NCBI RefSeq assembly: GCF_041438805.1
Contig: NZ_CP109190.1
Span: 1,984,001-2,048,000, forward strand
DNA from: Streptomyces sp. NBC_01707
GTDB taxonomy: Bacteria; Actinomycetota; Actinomycetes; Streptomycetales; Streptomycetaceae
Reading direction: 5' to 3'
DNA length: 64,000 bases
This document shows positions 34,075 to 41,782 of the stretch, one piece after another. The translations under genes and the position numbers were made by a program. Position 1 is the first letter of the stretch. Every line of letters begins with the position of its first letter. A model generated the notes under the pieces. The model ran no database searches. It was not told the origin of the DNA and saw only the letters and a program-made list of their open reading frames with translations.

Positions 34075-35083
34075 CGCGGTACACCCCTTCGTGGCCGAGG
34101 CGGTGGGCGAACTTGTTCGCGCCCAGGACGAGTGCGGTGCCGATGACCGCCTTGACGAGCCCGACGGCGGCGGCGACTCCCCAGTCGTTGTCCTTGATGC
34201 CGTGGTAGTAGACGTAGGTGTCCAGGACCTCACCGGCGTCCGGGCCGACCGCGTCGCGCTGGAGCAGGATCTGCTCGAAGCCGACGGAGAGGATCTGCCC
34301 GAGGTTGAGGATCAGCAGCAGGATCAGGACCGGTGCGATGCCGGGCAGGGTGACGTGCCAGAGGCGGCGTCGGGGTCCCGCGCCGTCGATCGCGGCGGCC
34401 TCGTACTGGCCCTTGTCGATGCCGAGCAGCGCCGCAAGGATGATGATCGTTCCCCAGCCGGCGTCCTTCCAGGCCACTTGGAGGGTCAGCAGCCAGGGGA
34501 AGGCGTCGGGGTCGCTCATCATGTCGTAGCGCGGCAGTCCCATCCCGCCCAGGACGTCGGGCAGCAGCCCGGCGCCTCCCAGGATCTGCTGGAAGATCGA
34601 GACGATGATGACCCAGCCGATGAAGTGCGGCAGATAGACGACGCTCTGCACGAAGCGCCGTATCCGGTCGCTGGCGATGCTGTTCAGCAGCAGGGCCAGG
34701 GCGACCGGTACGGGGAAGAAGAACACCAGCTGGATGAGGGCGATCTCCAGGGTGTTGAAGGTCGCGGACCAGAAGGCGGGCTCACCGAAGGCCGTGGTGA
34801 AGTTGGCGAACCCCACCCAGACGCTGTGCATGTAGCCGAGGTACGGCTGGTAGTCCTGGAACGCCACGACATAGCCGAGCAGCGGTACGTAGTGGAAGAC
34901 GATGAAGTACAGCAGGCCCGGCAGGGTCAGCAGCAGCATCACCCGGTCCCGCTTGATCCGCTGCCGGAGGGTCAGCCTGTTCTGCACGAGAACGGCCGGG
35001 GTCGGGGACGGCGAAGACGTCTCGGCCTTCCGGTGCCGTCTCGACCGCTTCTCCCGGGGCAGCGGGGGTGCTGTTTCAGCCAT
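34061..35083 (-). CDS. carbohydrate ABC permease (LplB type)
   Basis: 340 residues. Helices begin at RVMLLLTLPGLLYFIVFHYVPLLGYVVAFQDY, the standard LplB/YteP start. The EAA loop AAAIDGAGPRRRLWHVTLPGIAPVLILLLILNLGQIL is at about 235-270. The ATG is 49 bases downstream of a promoter with an AACCGCTTAC operator in its spacer. First gene of the five-gene import and degradation operon. Confidence 0.92.
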   Translation of the reverse strand: MAETAPPLPREKRSRRHRKAETSSPSPTPAVLVQNRLTLRQRIKRDRVMLLLTLPGLLYFIVFHYVPLLGYVVAFQDYQPYLGYMHSVWVGFANFTTAFGEPAFWSATFNTLEIALIQLVFFFPVPVALALLLNSIASDRIRRFVQSVVYLPHFIGWVIIVSIFQQILGGAGLLPDVLGGMGLPRYDMMSDPDAFPWLLTLQVAWKDAGWGTIIILAALLGIDKGQYEAAAIDGAGPRRRLWHVTLPGIAPVLILLLILNLGQILSVGFEQILLQRDAVGPDAGEVLDTYVYYHGIKDNDWGVAAAVGLVKAVIGTALVLGANKFAHRLGHEGVYRGANR

Positions 35084-35131
35084 GGTGCGTCCTGTTCGGC
35101 CGGGTGGCGCGTGGTGAGCTTCTGCGGCGGC

Positions 35132-35161
35132 AAGTTAGTAAGCGGTTAACCCAAGCGTCAA
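35132..35161 (-). promoter_or_regulatory. promoter of the LplB operon with operator inside the spacer
   Basis: On the minus strand TTGACG (35156-35161) and TAACTT (35132-35137) are 18 bases apart. The spacer contains GGTTAACCGCTTAC (35138-35151). The AACCGCTTAC core recurs at 37644-37653 ahead of the M60-like peptidase gene. A repressor here would exclude RNA polymerase. Confidence 0.75.
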
Positions 35162-35267
35162 GGGATCTGAAGAAACGGCTGAGTTATGCGGAGGCTCACT
35201 CACTCAAATCCAAGGGGATGAATCCGCAAATTAGCGAGTAAACAGGCTACTTGAGTAGTCGTCATGC

Positions 35268-35297
35268 TTGACGGTCGGGCATCGGGCTCCTTAGCGT
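35268..35297 (+). promoter_or_regulatory. promoter of the hydroxyacid dehydrogenase/LacI genes
   Basis: TTGACG (35268-35273) and TAGCGT (35292-35297), spacing 18. The start site would fall near 35304, which rules out an upstream ATG at 35264 and supports the GTG start at 35339. Confidence 0.65.
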
Positions 35298-35338
35298 GCC
35301 GGTCATTCCACAGAACACGCTTACTGTCCGGAGGCAGG

Positions 35339-36409
35339 GTGCGAACCACCGAAGAGGCACCGGCTCATTCCGGTTCCGACACTGCGGAAACGCCCCCGAG
35401 GCGGCCGCGCACGGTCCTGGTCATGAGCCCCGGACTGGTCGACGACGTCTTCCCGCCGGCCGTACGGGCCCGGCTGGAGGAGTCCGCCGACCTCCTCACC
35501 CCGTCCGCGCTCGGCGAGTTCGCCTCACCGGAGGCCGCCGAGGCGCTCGCCTCGGCCGAGGTCCTGCTCACCGGCTGGGGCTGCCCCCCGGTCGACGCGG
35601 CGCTGCTGGACCGTGCTCCCGGACTGCGCGCCGTGATCCATGCGGCCGGCACGGTGAAGACGTTTCTGTCGCCCGTCGCGTTCGACCGCGGAATCGTCGT
35701 CTCCTCCGCGGCGGCGGCCAACGCCGTACCGGTGGCGGAGTACACCCTGGCCGCGATCATCATGGGCGCGAAGCGGGTGTTCCCGCTGGCCGGGCTGTTC
35801 CGCACCCGGCGGACCCACCGCACCGGCGCCGACCTCGACCGCCAGCACTGGCTCGGCACGCACGGACTGACCATCGGCGTGGTCGGCGCCTCCCGGATCG
35901 GCCGCCGGGTCATCGAACTCCTCCGGATCCTCGACGCCGACGTGCTGCTCCACGATCCGTACGTCGGCGCCGCCGAGGCGGCACGGCTCGGCGTCACCCC
36001 GACCGATCTGGACACCCTCGTGGCGACCAGCGACGTCGTCACCGTGCACGCACCGGACACACCCGAGACCCGCGGGTTGATCGACGCACGCAGGATCGGC
36101 CTGATGCGTCCCGGCACCCTGCTCGTCAACACCGCGCGAGGTCCCCTCGTGGACACCGAGGCGCTGACCGAGCACCTGGTCAGCGGGCGGCTGGACGCGG
36201 TCCTCGACGTGACGTCGCCCGAGCCGCTGCCGGACGGGCACCCCCTGTGGGACCTGCCGAACGTCTTCCTCACCCCGCACCTGGCGGGCGCCCAGGGAAA
36301 CGAGGTGGGGCGGCTCGGGGCGCTCGCCGTCGACGAGCTGGTGCGGTACGCGCAGGGCGCCCCCCTCGCCCACCCGGTCCACCGGGCCGACCTGGGGAGG
36401 ATTGCATGA
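35339..36409 (+). CDS. D-isomer-specific 2-hydroxyacid dehydrogenase family protein
   Basis: About 356 residues. The NAD-binding motif is LTIGVVGASRIGRRVIELLR near the middle, with the usual GxGxxG changed to GASRIG. The family signature region is GLIDARRIGLMRPGTLLVNTARGPLVDTEAL, with the catalytic Glu and His regions in PEPLPDGHPLWDLPNVFLTPHLAG. It reduces or oxidises 2-keto/2-hydroxy acids. GTG 35339 has GGAGG just upstream and lies after the mapped promoter. The stop overlaps the LacI ATG. It may process an acid product of glycan degradation (inference). Confidence 0.9.
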   Translation: MRTTEEAPAHSGSDTAETPPRRPRTVLVMSPGLVDDVFPPAVRARLEESADLLTPSALGEFASPEAAEALASAEVLLTGWGCPPVDAALLDRAPGLRAVIHAAGTVKTFLSPVAFDRGIVVSSAAAANAVPVAEYTLAAIIMGAKRVFPLAGLFRTRRTHRTGADLDRQHWLGTHGLTIGVVGASRIGRRVIELLRILDADVLLHDPYVGAAEAARLGVTPTDLDTLVATSDVVTVHAPDTPETRGLIDARRIGLMRPGTLLVNTARGPLVDTEALTEHLVSGRLDAVLDVTSPEPLPDGHPLWDLPNVFLTPHLAGAQGNEVGRLGALAVDELVRYAQGAPLAHPVHRADLGRIA

Positions 36410-37566
36410 ACCCCACCCGTTCGCAGGCTCTAGGCTCGACGTCACACAACAGTCCCCAGGGGGTGAGCCGGATGCGCCGGCAGAGCACGGCCACGGACGG
36501 GCAGCGCCGAGCCACCGTCACCGATGTGGCCCGGCAGGCAGGCGTCTCGACGGCGACGGTCTCGCGTGTCATGAACCGCAACTACCCGGTCGCGGAAGCC
36601 ACCCGGGCGCGGGTCGAGGCCGCCATGCGCGACCTCGGGTACGTCGTGAACGCGCATGCCCGCGCCCTCGCCGGGGCCTCCGGCCGCACCGTCGGCATCA
36701 TCGTCAGCGAGCTCATCGACCCGTTCTACGCGTACATCGCCCGGGGCGTGGAACGGGAAGCCGCGCTCGGCGGGCGGCTCTGCCTGGTCTGCTGCGCCCA
36801 GGGAGACCCTCAGCGCGAGCTGGCCTTCGTCGAGCTGATGCATGAGCGCCGGGCGGATGCGGTGATCGTGGTCGGTGGCAGCGTCGCCGACCGCGGCTAC
36901 ACCTCGGAGCTGGCCCGCCGCGCCCGTGAGCTGGACGCAGGCGGATCGAAACTCGTACTGTGCGGCAGGCCGCCGCTGGGCGAGCAGGCACCGACGGCCG
37001 CGGTCGAGTACGACAACGAGGGCGGTGCCTTCGCCATCACCGACCATCTGCTGATGCAGGGGCACGAGCGGATCCTCTATCTGGGCGGGCCGCCCAAGCT
37101 CTCCACCACGCGCGACCGGCTGGCCGGACACCGGCGGGCCCTGGAGCTGCGCGGGGTGACACCGGACCCGGAGCTGACGCAGACCGGTACCTTCAGCCGG
37201 AACTTCGGTTACCGGCGGATGGCCGAACTACTGCAGGACGGGCCGGAGTTCACCGCAGTCTTCGCTGCCAACGACATCGTGGCGGCAGGCGCGGCCCAGG
37301 CGCTGGAGGAGGCCGGGGTGCGGGTGCCCGAGGACATCTCCCTGGTGGGGTACGACGACATCCCGGTCGCCCAGGAGCTGCGCCCGCGGCTGACCACCGT
37401 CCATGTACCGCTGGAGGAGATGGGGCGGCAGGCCGTGCGGCTGGCCGTCGGTGGCGGGGACGAGGACGACTGGCGCGAGCCGACCGCGGGCGCGCTGCGG
37501 CTCGGCACGCACATCGTGGTACGCGATTCTGTCGCGCCGCGATCCGGGCGGACCGCCCGTATGTGA
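36406..37566 (+). CDS. LacI family transcriptional regulator
   Basis: 386 residues. ATG 36406 has GGGGAGG five bases upstream and overlaps the previous stop. A second ATG at 36472 is possible. HTH: ATVTDVARQAGVSTATVSRVMNRNYPV at about 36-62, hinge ARALAGASG. The ligand domain has TVGIIVSELIDPFYAYI, GHERILYLGGP and EDISLVGYDDIPVAQELRPRLTTV. It lies between the importer operon and the M60/PL8/DUF2264 genes. It probably binds the AACCGCTTAC sites at 35138-35151 and 37644-37653, linking import to degradation. Confidence 0.93.
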   Translation: MNPTRSQALGSTSHNSPQGVSRMRRQSTATDGQRRATVTDVARQAGVSTATVSRVMNRNYPVAEATRARVEAAMRDLGYVVNAHARALAGASGRTVGIIVSELIDPFYAYIARGVEREAALGGRLCLVCCAQGDPQRELAFVELMHERRADAVIVVGGSVADRGYTSELARRARELDAGGSKLVLCGRPPLGEQAPTAAVEYDNEGGAFAITDHLLMQGHERILYLGGPPKLSTTRDRLAGHRRALELRGVTPDPELTQTGTFSRNFGYRRMAELLQDGPEFTAVFAANDIVAAGAAQALEEAGVRVPEDISLVGYDDIPVAQELRPRLTTVHVPLEEMGRQAVRLAVGGGDEDDWREPTAGALRLGTHIVVRDSVAPRSGRTARM

Positions 37567-37628
37567 CCGGTTACTGCGTCACTGACCGTAGTTGGCCATA
37601 GTAAAGAGCAGTAACTTCCCCACCCCTC

Positions 37629-37656
37629 TTGCGGCTCGATAGCAACCGCTTACATG
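37629..37656 (+). promoter_or_regulatory. candidate promoter and operator for the M60/PL8/DUF2264 genes
   Basis: AACCGCTTAC (37644-37653) repeats in inverted orientation the motif found in the LplB promoter. TTGCGG (37629-37634) and TACATG (37651-37656) could be -35 and -10 boxes spaced 16, a weak match. GTGACCGGTTAC at 37564-37575 is a related imperfect palindrome nearer the LacI stop. Confidence 0.5.
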
Positions 37657-37723
37657 CTGACGGCGAGCTACATCCGTTCCGCACGCTTCCGCCCTTCATT
37701 TGTTTCTGCAGGGAGAGTTCCGC

Positions 37724-39115
37724 ATGCGTAAGCCCCCTTTCTCCGCCGTCAGCTCCTCGATCCCGACGTCGAGCTCCTCCTCCGTCGGCCGCCGGTCGGT
37801 TCTCGCCGCGGCCGCCGGCGTCGGAGCCGCTGCCGCGCTCGGCGCCACCGCACAGTCCGCCCCGGCCGCGACACGAAGCGCCGCCGGATCCGCCCGCCCC
37901 GTGAAGGTGACCGTGACCGCCCGGCCCGCCGCCGAGGCGGAGCGGCTGCGGCTCGGACAGGCCCTTCGCGGCTCCGAGTTCCAGCCCACCGGCCTGTACG
38001 TCCCGGCCGGAGCCGCGCTCTCCTTCACCGTCCAGCCCCACGACGGCCTGTTGCCCACCCTCCGGATCGGCACCTGGGACTACTACGGCGAGGTCACCGA
38101 GCCCCGCAGCTACCCGCTGACCGCGGGCGCGAACACCGTGACCGACCCGCACGGCGGTCCCGTGTACCTGACCCTGGCGGGGAGCGGCGAGCGGGCCGGC
38201 GTGGTCTTCCGGTCCGGTGCCGTACCGATGCCGGTCTTCACACTGGGCCGCACCTCCGAGGCCGACTACCAGCACCAACTCGACACGCTGACCAGCTCGC
38301 CGTACGTCGAACTCCACGCCCCGCACACGATCATGACGCTCACCCGCGACGGCGCGCTCCTGTACCGCGGCGAGGACCATGCCGCGCTTCTCGAACTGGT
38401 CGAGACGATCATCGACTCGCACGCCCGGATCAGCGGCCTCGACGGTACGAGGCCGGTGCACCGGCGCAAGGCGGGGCCGTACCACTTCACCGAGGTCAGC
38501 AAGGTGCCGACCGGTGTCGGCGCCTACGCCACGCACGGCTACAACGGCTTCCCCCGCGCCTATCTCGACCGGGCCACCACAGTGGAAGGGCTGCGCACTC
38601 GCGGCTGGGGGCTGTACCACGAACTCGGCCACCTCCACCAGCAGATGGCGTACAAGCCGGGCGGTCTGACCGAGGTCACGGTCAACATCTATTCGCTGGC
38701 CGCACAGCGCACCCTGCGGCAGCCGTCCAACCTGCTCACGGTCGACGCGACGACCGGGCTCACCTATTTCCGGTCCGCGCAACACAAGTTCGGCACGGCG
38801 GGGCTCACGTACGAGAAGTCCTTCGGCGCCTACGAGAAGCTCGTCCCACTGCGCCAGCTGGAGCTCGCCTTCGGGGACGACTTCTGGCCTCGCCTGCACA
38901 AGCTGGTGCGCGAGGAGAACCCGCAGTCGGACTACACGGAGACCGACAAGCGCTACCGGGCACTCGCCACCTACTCCAGCCGTGTCGCCGGATACGACCT
39001 CACGGACTTCTACGTGAACACCTGGGCGTTCCCGATCGACGCCACGGGCAAGGCGGAACTGGCGGCGCTCCGCCTGCCGAAGCCGCCCGTCGACCCGAGC
39101 ACGCTGACCGACTGA
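37724..39115 (+). CDS. Tat-exported M60-like (enhancin/mucinase-type) metallopeptidase
   Basis: 463 residues. Signal VGRRSVLAAAAGVGAAAALG (RR, Tat-like). Two regions follow: a beta domain (TGLYVPAGAALSFTV, typical of M60) and the catalytic domain with GLYHELGHLHQQ near residue 305, giving HExxH and a downstream Glu in GGLTEVTVN. Residues QMAYKPGG and NIYSLAAQ fit the peptidase M60 family, whose members cut O-glycosylated mucin-type proteins. The C-terminus ends KPPVDPSTLTD. First gene of the enzymes controlled by the AACCGCTTAC site; the PL8 gene follows by 21 bases. Confidence 0.87.
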   Translation: MRKPPFSAVSSSIPTSSSSSVGRRSVLAAAAGVGAAAALGATAQSAPAATRSAAGSARPVKVTVTARPAAEAERLRLGQALRGSEFQPTGLYVPAGAALSFTVQPHDGLLPTLRIGTWDYYGEVTEPRSYPLTAGANTVTDPHGGPVYLTLAGSGERAGVVFRSGAVPMPVFTLGRTSEADYQHQLDTLTSSPYVELHAPHTIMTLTRDGALLYRGEDHAALLELVETIIDSHARISGLDGTRPVHRRKAGPYHFTEVSKVPTGVGAYATHGYNGFPRAYLDRATTVEGLRTRGWGLYHELGHLHQQMAYKPGGLTEVTVNIYSLAAQRTLRQPSNLLTVDATTGLTYFRSAQHKFGTAGLTYEKSFGAYEKLVPLRQLELAFGDDFWPRLHKLVREENPQSDYTETDKRYRALATYSSRVAGYDLTDFYVNTWAFPIDATGKAELAALRLPKPPVDPSTLTD

Positions 39116-39136
39116 CCGCAGGCGCAAGGAGTCACC

Positions 39137-41572
39137 ATGAATGTCAGCAGACGAACCCTTCTCGCCGCGACAGGCGCCACTGCGGCCATATCCGCCACGA
39201 CACTTGCCACGTCGGCCGGTGCCGCGCGCGCGCAGTCCGGCGACACGGCCGACGAACCCGTCGAGACGGTCGGTACCGTCGGTTTCGACGCGCTTCTGCA
39301 GCGTGCCGAAACTCTCCTGACCGGCGGCGCGTTCGACCCCTCGGACGCCGATTTCGCAGCCGCGGTCGCGGCCCTGGACGCCACGGCGAAGGGGCTCTGG
39401 GAGACCCTGGACCGCAGTGCCGGACGGACCGCCCTCTGGCCGGACCTCTCGCCCGCTACCGACCCGGGCAACTTCGGCCAGAGCTACACCCGGCTGCGTA
39501 CGCTCGCCACCGCCTGGGCCACCCCCGGTACCTCACTCGCCGGCAGTGCGGAGGCGGCGGACACCCTCGTCGCCGCGCTGCGCTTCGCCCACGACACCGC
39601 GTACAACCCGGCCAAGCGCGAGACGGGCAACTGGTGGTTCTGGGAGATCGGCGCCCCGCGCGCGCTGATGGACTGCTCCGTCCTGCTGCGCGACCGTCTT
39701 CCGGCCGCCGATCTGGCGGCCTATCTGGCGGTCGTCGACCGCTTCTGCCCTGACGCGGACCGTCGCACCAACTCCCCCACGCTCGCCGAGACGGGCGCCA
39801 ACCGCACGGACAAGGCCGTCATCGTCGCGCTGCGCGGGCTGCTGGGACAGGACGCGGCCAAACTGGCATCGGCCCGTGACGCCCTCTCCGACGTACGTGA
39901 CTCGGGACGCAACAGCCTGTTCCGGTATACGAGTTCGGGTGACGGTTTCTACCGGGACGGGTCGTTCGTCCAGCACGATGTGGTCGCGTACACCGGTACG
40001 TACGGCGCGGTGCTGCTCGGCGGCGCCGCGTGGCTGCTGTCCCTGCTCGCGGACTCCGAGTGGGCGATCGCCGACCCGAGCGTCTCCGTGATGTACGAGG
40101 CCGTCGAGCGTTCCTTCGCGCCGGTGGTCTTCGACGGGCTGATGATGGACGCGGTGCGTGGCCGAGCGATTTCCCGGGAGCGCGCCGGTGACCACCGTGA
40201 CGGTGCGGCGGCCGTCGCCGCGATCCTGCTCCTGGCGACGGGCGCACCCGCCGCGTACGCCGACCGCTGGCGCGAGCTGGTCAAGGGCTGGCTGACCCGC
40301 AACCGCACCACCCCGTTCGCTTCGCTCGCCACGCTCCCCCAGCTCGCCCTCGCCAAAGCGGTGCTGAACGACCGGACCATTCACCCCGGACCGCGCACAA
40401 CGGGCCACTTCGTCTTCGCGGACATGGACCGGGTGGTGCACCGCCAGGCGCGATGGGGCTGCACCCTGTCGCTCTCCTCGAAACGCATCTCGGCATACGA
40501 GGCGGGCAACGGCGAGAATCTGCACGGCTGGTACACCGGCGACGGCATGACCTATCTGTACGACGGCGACGACCTCGGCCAGTTCGACGACGGCTTCTGG
40601 CCGACCGTCGACCCGTACCGCCTGCCCGGCACCACGGTCGACACCCGTGAGCGAACCGATCTCGGCACCGGCACCGGCACCTCCACCTACCGGCCGACGA
40701 ACGCGGTCGCGGGCGGAGCGGTGCTCCACGACCGGTACGGTGCTGCCGCGATGGAGCTCATCGGCCCCGCAGGCACCTCCCTGCGGACCAAGAAGTCGTG
40801 GTTCCTGCTGGACAACGCGGTGATCGCGCTGGGCGCGGGCATCTCGTCGGGCGACGGCCGCACGGTCGAGACGATCGTCGAGAACCGCAACCTCGGCCGG
40901 AACGGCACACAGCGGCTGCTGGTCGACGGCGTCCGGCAGCCCGCCCAGCAGGGCTGGACGCAGAAGTTCGGCCATGCCCGGTGGGCCCATGTCGACGGCG
41001 TCGGCGGCTATGTCTTCGCCGACCCCACTGATCTGCGCGCGCTGCGCGAGGAGCGGACCGGGACCTGGCGGGCGATCAACACCGGGGCGGACACCGGCGG
41101 CAGCACCGATCCGGTCACCCGCCGCTACCTCACGCTCTGGGTCGACCACGGTGTCTCGCCCGCCGGTGCGGGCTACTCCTATGTGCTGCTGCCCGGTGCC
41201 TCCGCGGCCGCGACCGCGGTCTGGTCGCATTCGCGGCCGGTCCGGATCGTCGCCAACGACACCACCGCACAGGCCGTCGAGGCCCGCAGGCAGGGGCTGA
41301 CGGCAGTGAACTTCTGGGGTGCCGGCACCGCCGCCGGGATCACCGCATCCGGTCCGGCCTCGGTCCTGGTCCAGCGCCGGGGCCGGGAGCTCAACGTCGC
41401 CGTCGCCGACCCGAGCCGCACCCTGACGTCGCTCACCGTCGAACTTCCCTTCCCCGCCGGCCGGGTGGTCGCCGCGGACGACACCGTGTCCCTCGCGCCG
41501 GGCCGACACCCCGTGCTCACGGTGGCGGTCGGTGGATCACGCGGCCACACGCACACCGCCACCCTCTCCTGA
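39137..41572 (+). CDS. Tat-exported polysaccharide lyase family 8 enzyme (hyaluronate/chondroitin/xanthan lyase type)
   Basis: 811 residues. The signal begins NVSRRTLLAATGA. An alpha-toroid catalytic domain spans about 40-370 with TGANRTDKA (Asn near 222), FVQHDVVAYTGTYG (His near 280, Tyr near 289) and DGLMMDAVRGRAISRE (Arg), the PL8 catalytic set. The beta-sandwich domain follows: TTGHFVFADMDRVVHR, GNGENLHGWYTGDGMTYLY, and WFLLDNAVIALGAGI. It cleaves uronic-acid polymers by beta-elimination. Which polymer cannot be told from sequence. Grouped with an M60 peptidase and DUF2264 gene. Confidence 0.93.
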   Translation: MNVSRRTLLAATGATAAISATTLATSAGAARAQSGDTADEPVETVGTVGFDALLQRAETLLTGGAFDPSDADFAAAVAALDATAKGLWETLDRSAGRTALWPDLSPATDPGNFGQSYTRLRTLATAWATPGTSLAGSAEAADTLVAALRFAHDTAYNPAKRETGNWWFWEIGAPRALMDCSVLLRDRLPAADLAAYLAVVDRFCPDADRRTNSPTLAETGANRTDKAVIVALRGLLGQDAAKLASARDALSDVRDSGRNSLFRYTSSGDGFYRDGSFVQHDVVAYTGTYGAVLLGGAAWLLSLLADSEWAIADPSVSVMYEAVERSFAPVVFDGLMMDAVRGRAISRERAGDHRDGAAAVAAILLLATGAPAAYADRWRELVKGWLTRNRTTPFASLATLPQLALAKAVLNDRTIHPGPRTTGHFVFADMDRVVHRQARWGCTLSLSSKRISAYEAGNGENLHGWYTGDGMTYLYDGDDLGQFDDGFWPTVDPYRLPGTTVDTRERTDLGTGTGTSTYRPTNAVAGGAVLHDRYGAAAMELIGPAGTSLRTKKSWFLLDNAVIALGAGISSGDGRTVETIVENRNLGRNGTQRLLVDGVRQPAQQGWTQKFGHARWAHVDGVGGYVFADPTDLRALREERTGTWRAINTGADTGGSTDPVTRRYLTLWVDHGVSPAGAGYSYVLLPGASAAATAVWSHSRPVRIVANDTTAQAVEARRQGLTAVNFWGAGTAAGITASGPASVLVQRRGRELNVAVADPSRTLTSLTVELPFPAGRVVAADDTVSLAPGRHPVLTVAVGGSRGHTHTATLS

Positions 41573-41629
41573 CCGGGCACCGGCGGCCGGCCCGTGAGCA
41601 CCGGCCGCCGGTCCGCCGGTCCCCCGTTC

Positions 41630-41768
41630 CTCCTCGAGCTCACTGGCTACGATCTCACCGGCTTCCACGCCGACAAGTGGGAGTAGCCGATCGACACGGA
41701 CGAAGGCCGTCCTCGCCGCGCTCAGCCTGCCCACACCGCCCGTAGACCCGTCGTCCCTGACGGACTGA
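41630..41768 (+). pseudogene. C-terminal relic of a second M60-like peptidase
   Basis: Between the PL8 and DUF2264 genes lies a fragment reading GYDLTGFHADKWE, a stop, then PIDTDE, and after a shift KAVLAALSLPTPPVDPSSLTD with a stop. This parallels the end of the intact M60-like gene (GYDLTDFYVNTWAFPID, LAALRLPKPPVDPSTLTD). The rest of the copy is gone. It marks a former paralogue deleted down to about 45 codons. Confidence 0.75.
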
Positions 41769-41782
41769 GGAGCACCGCCCGC

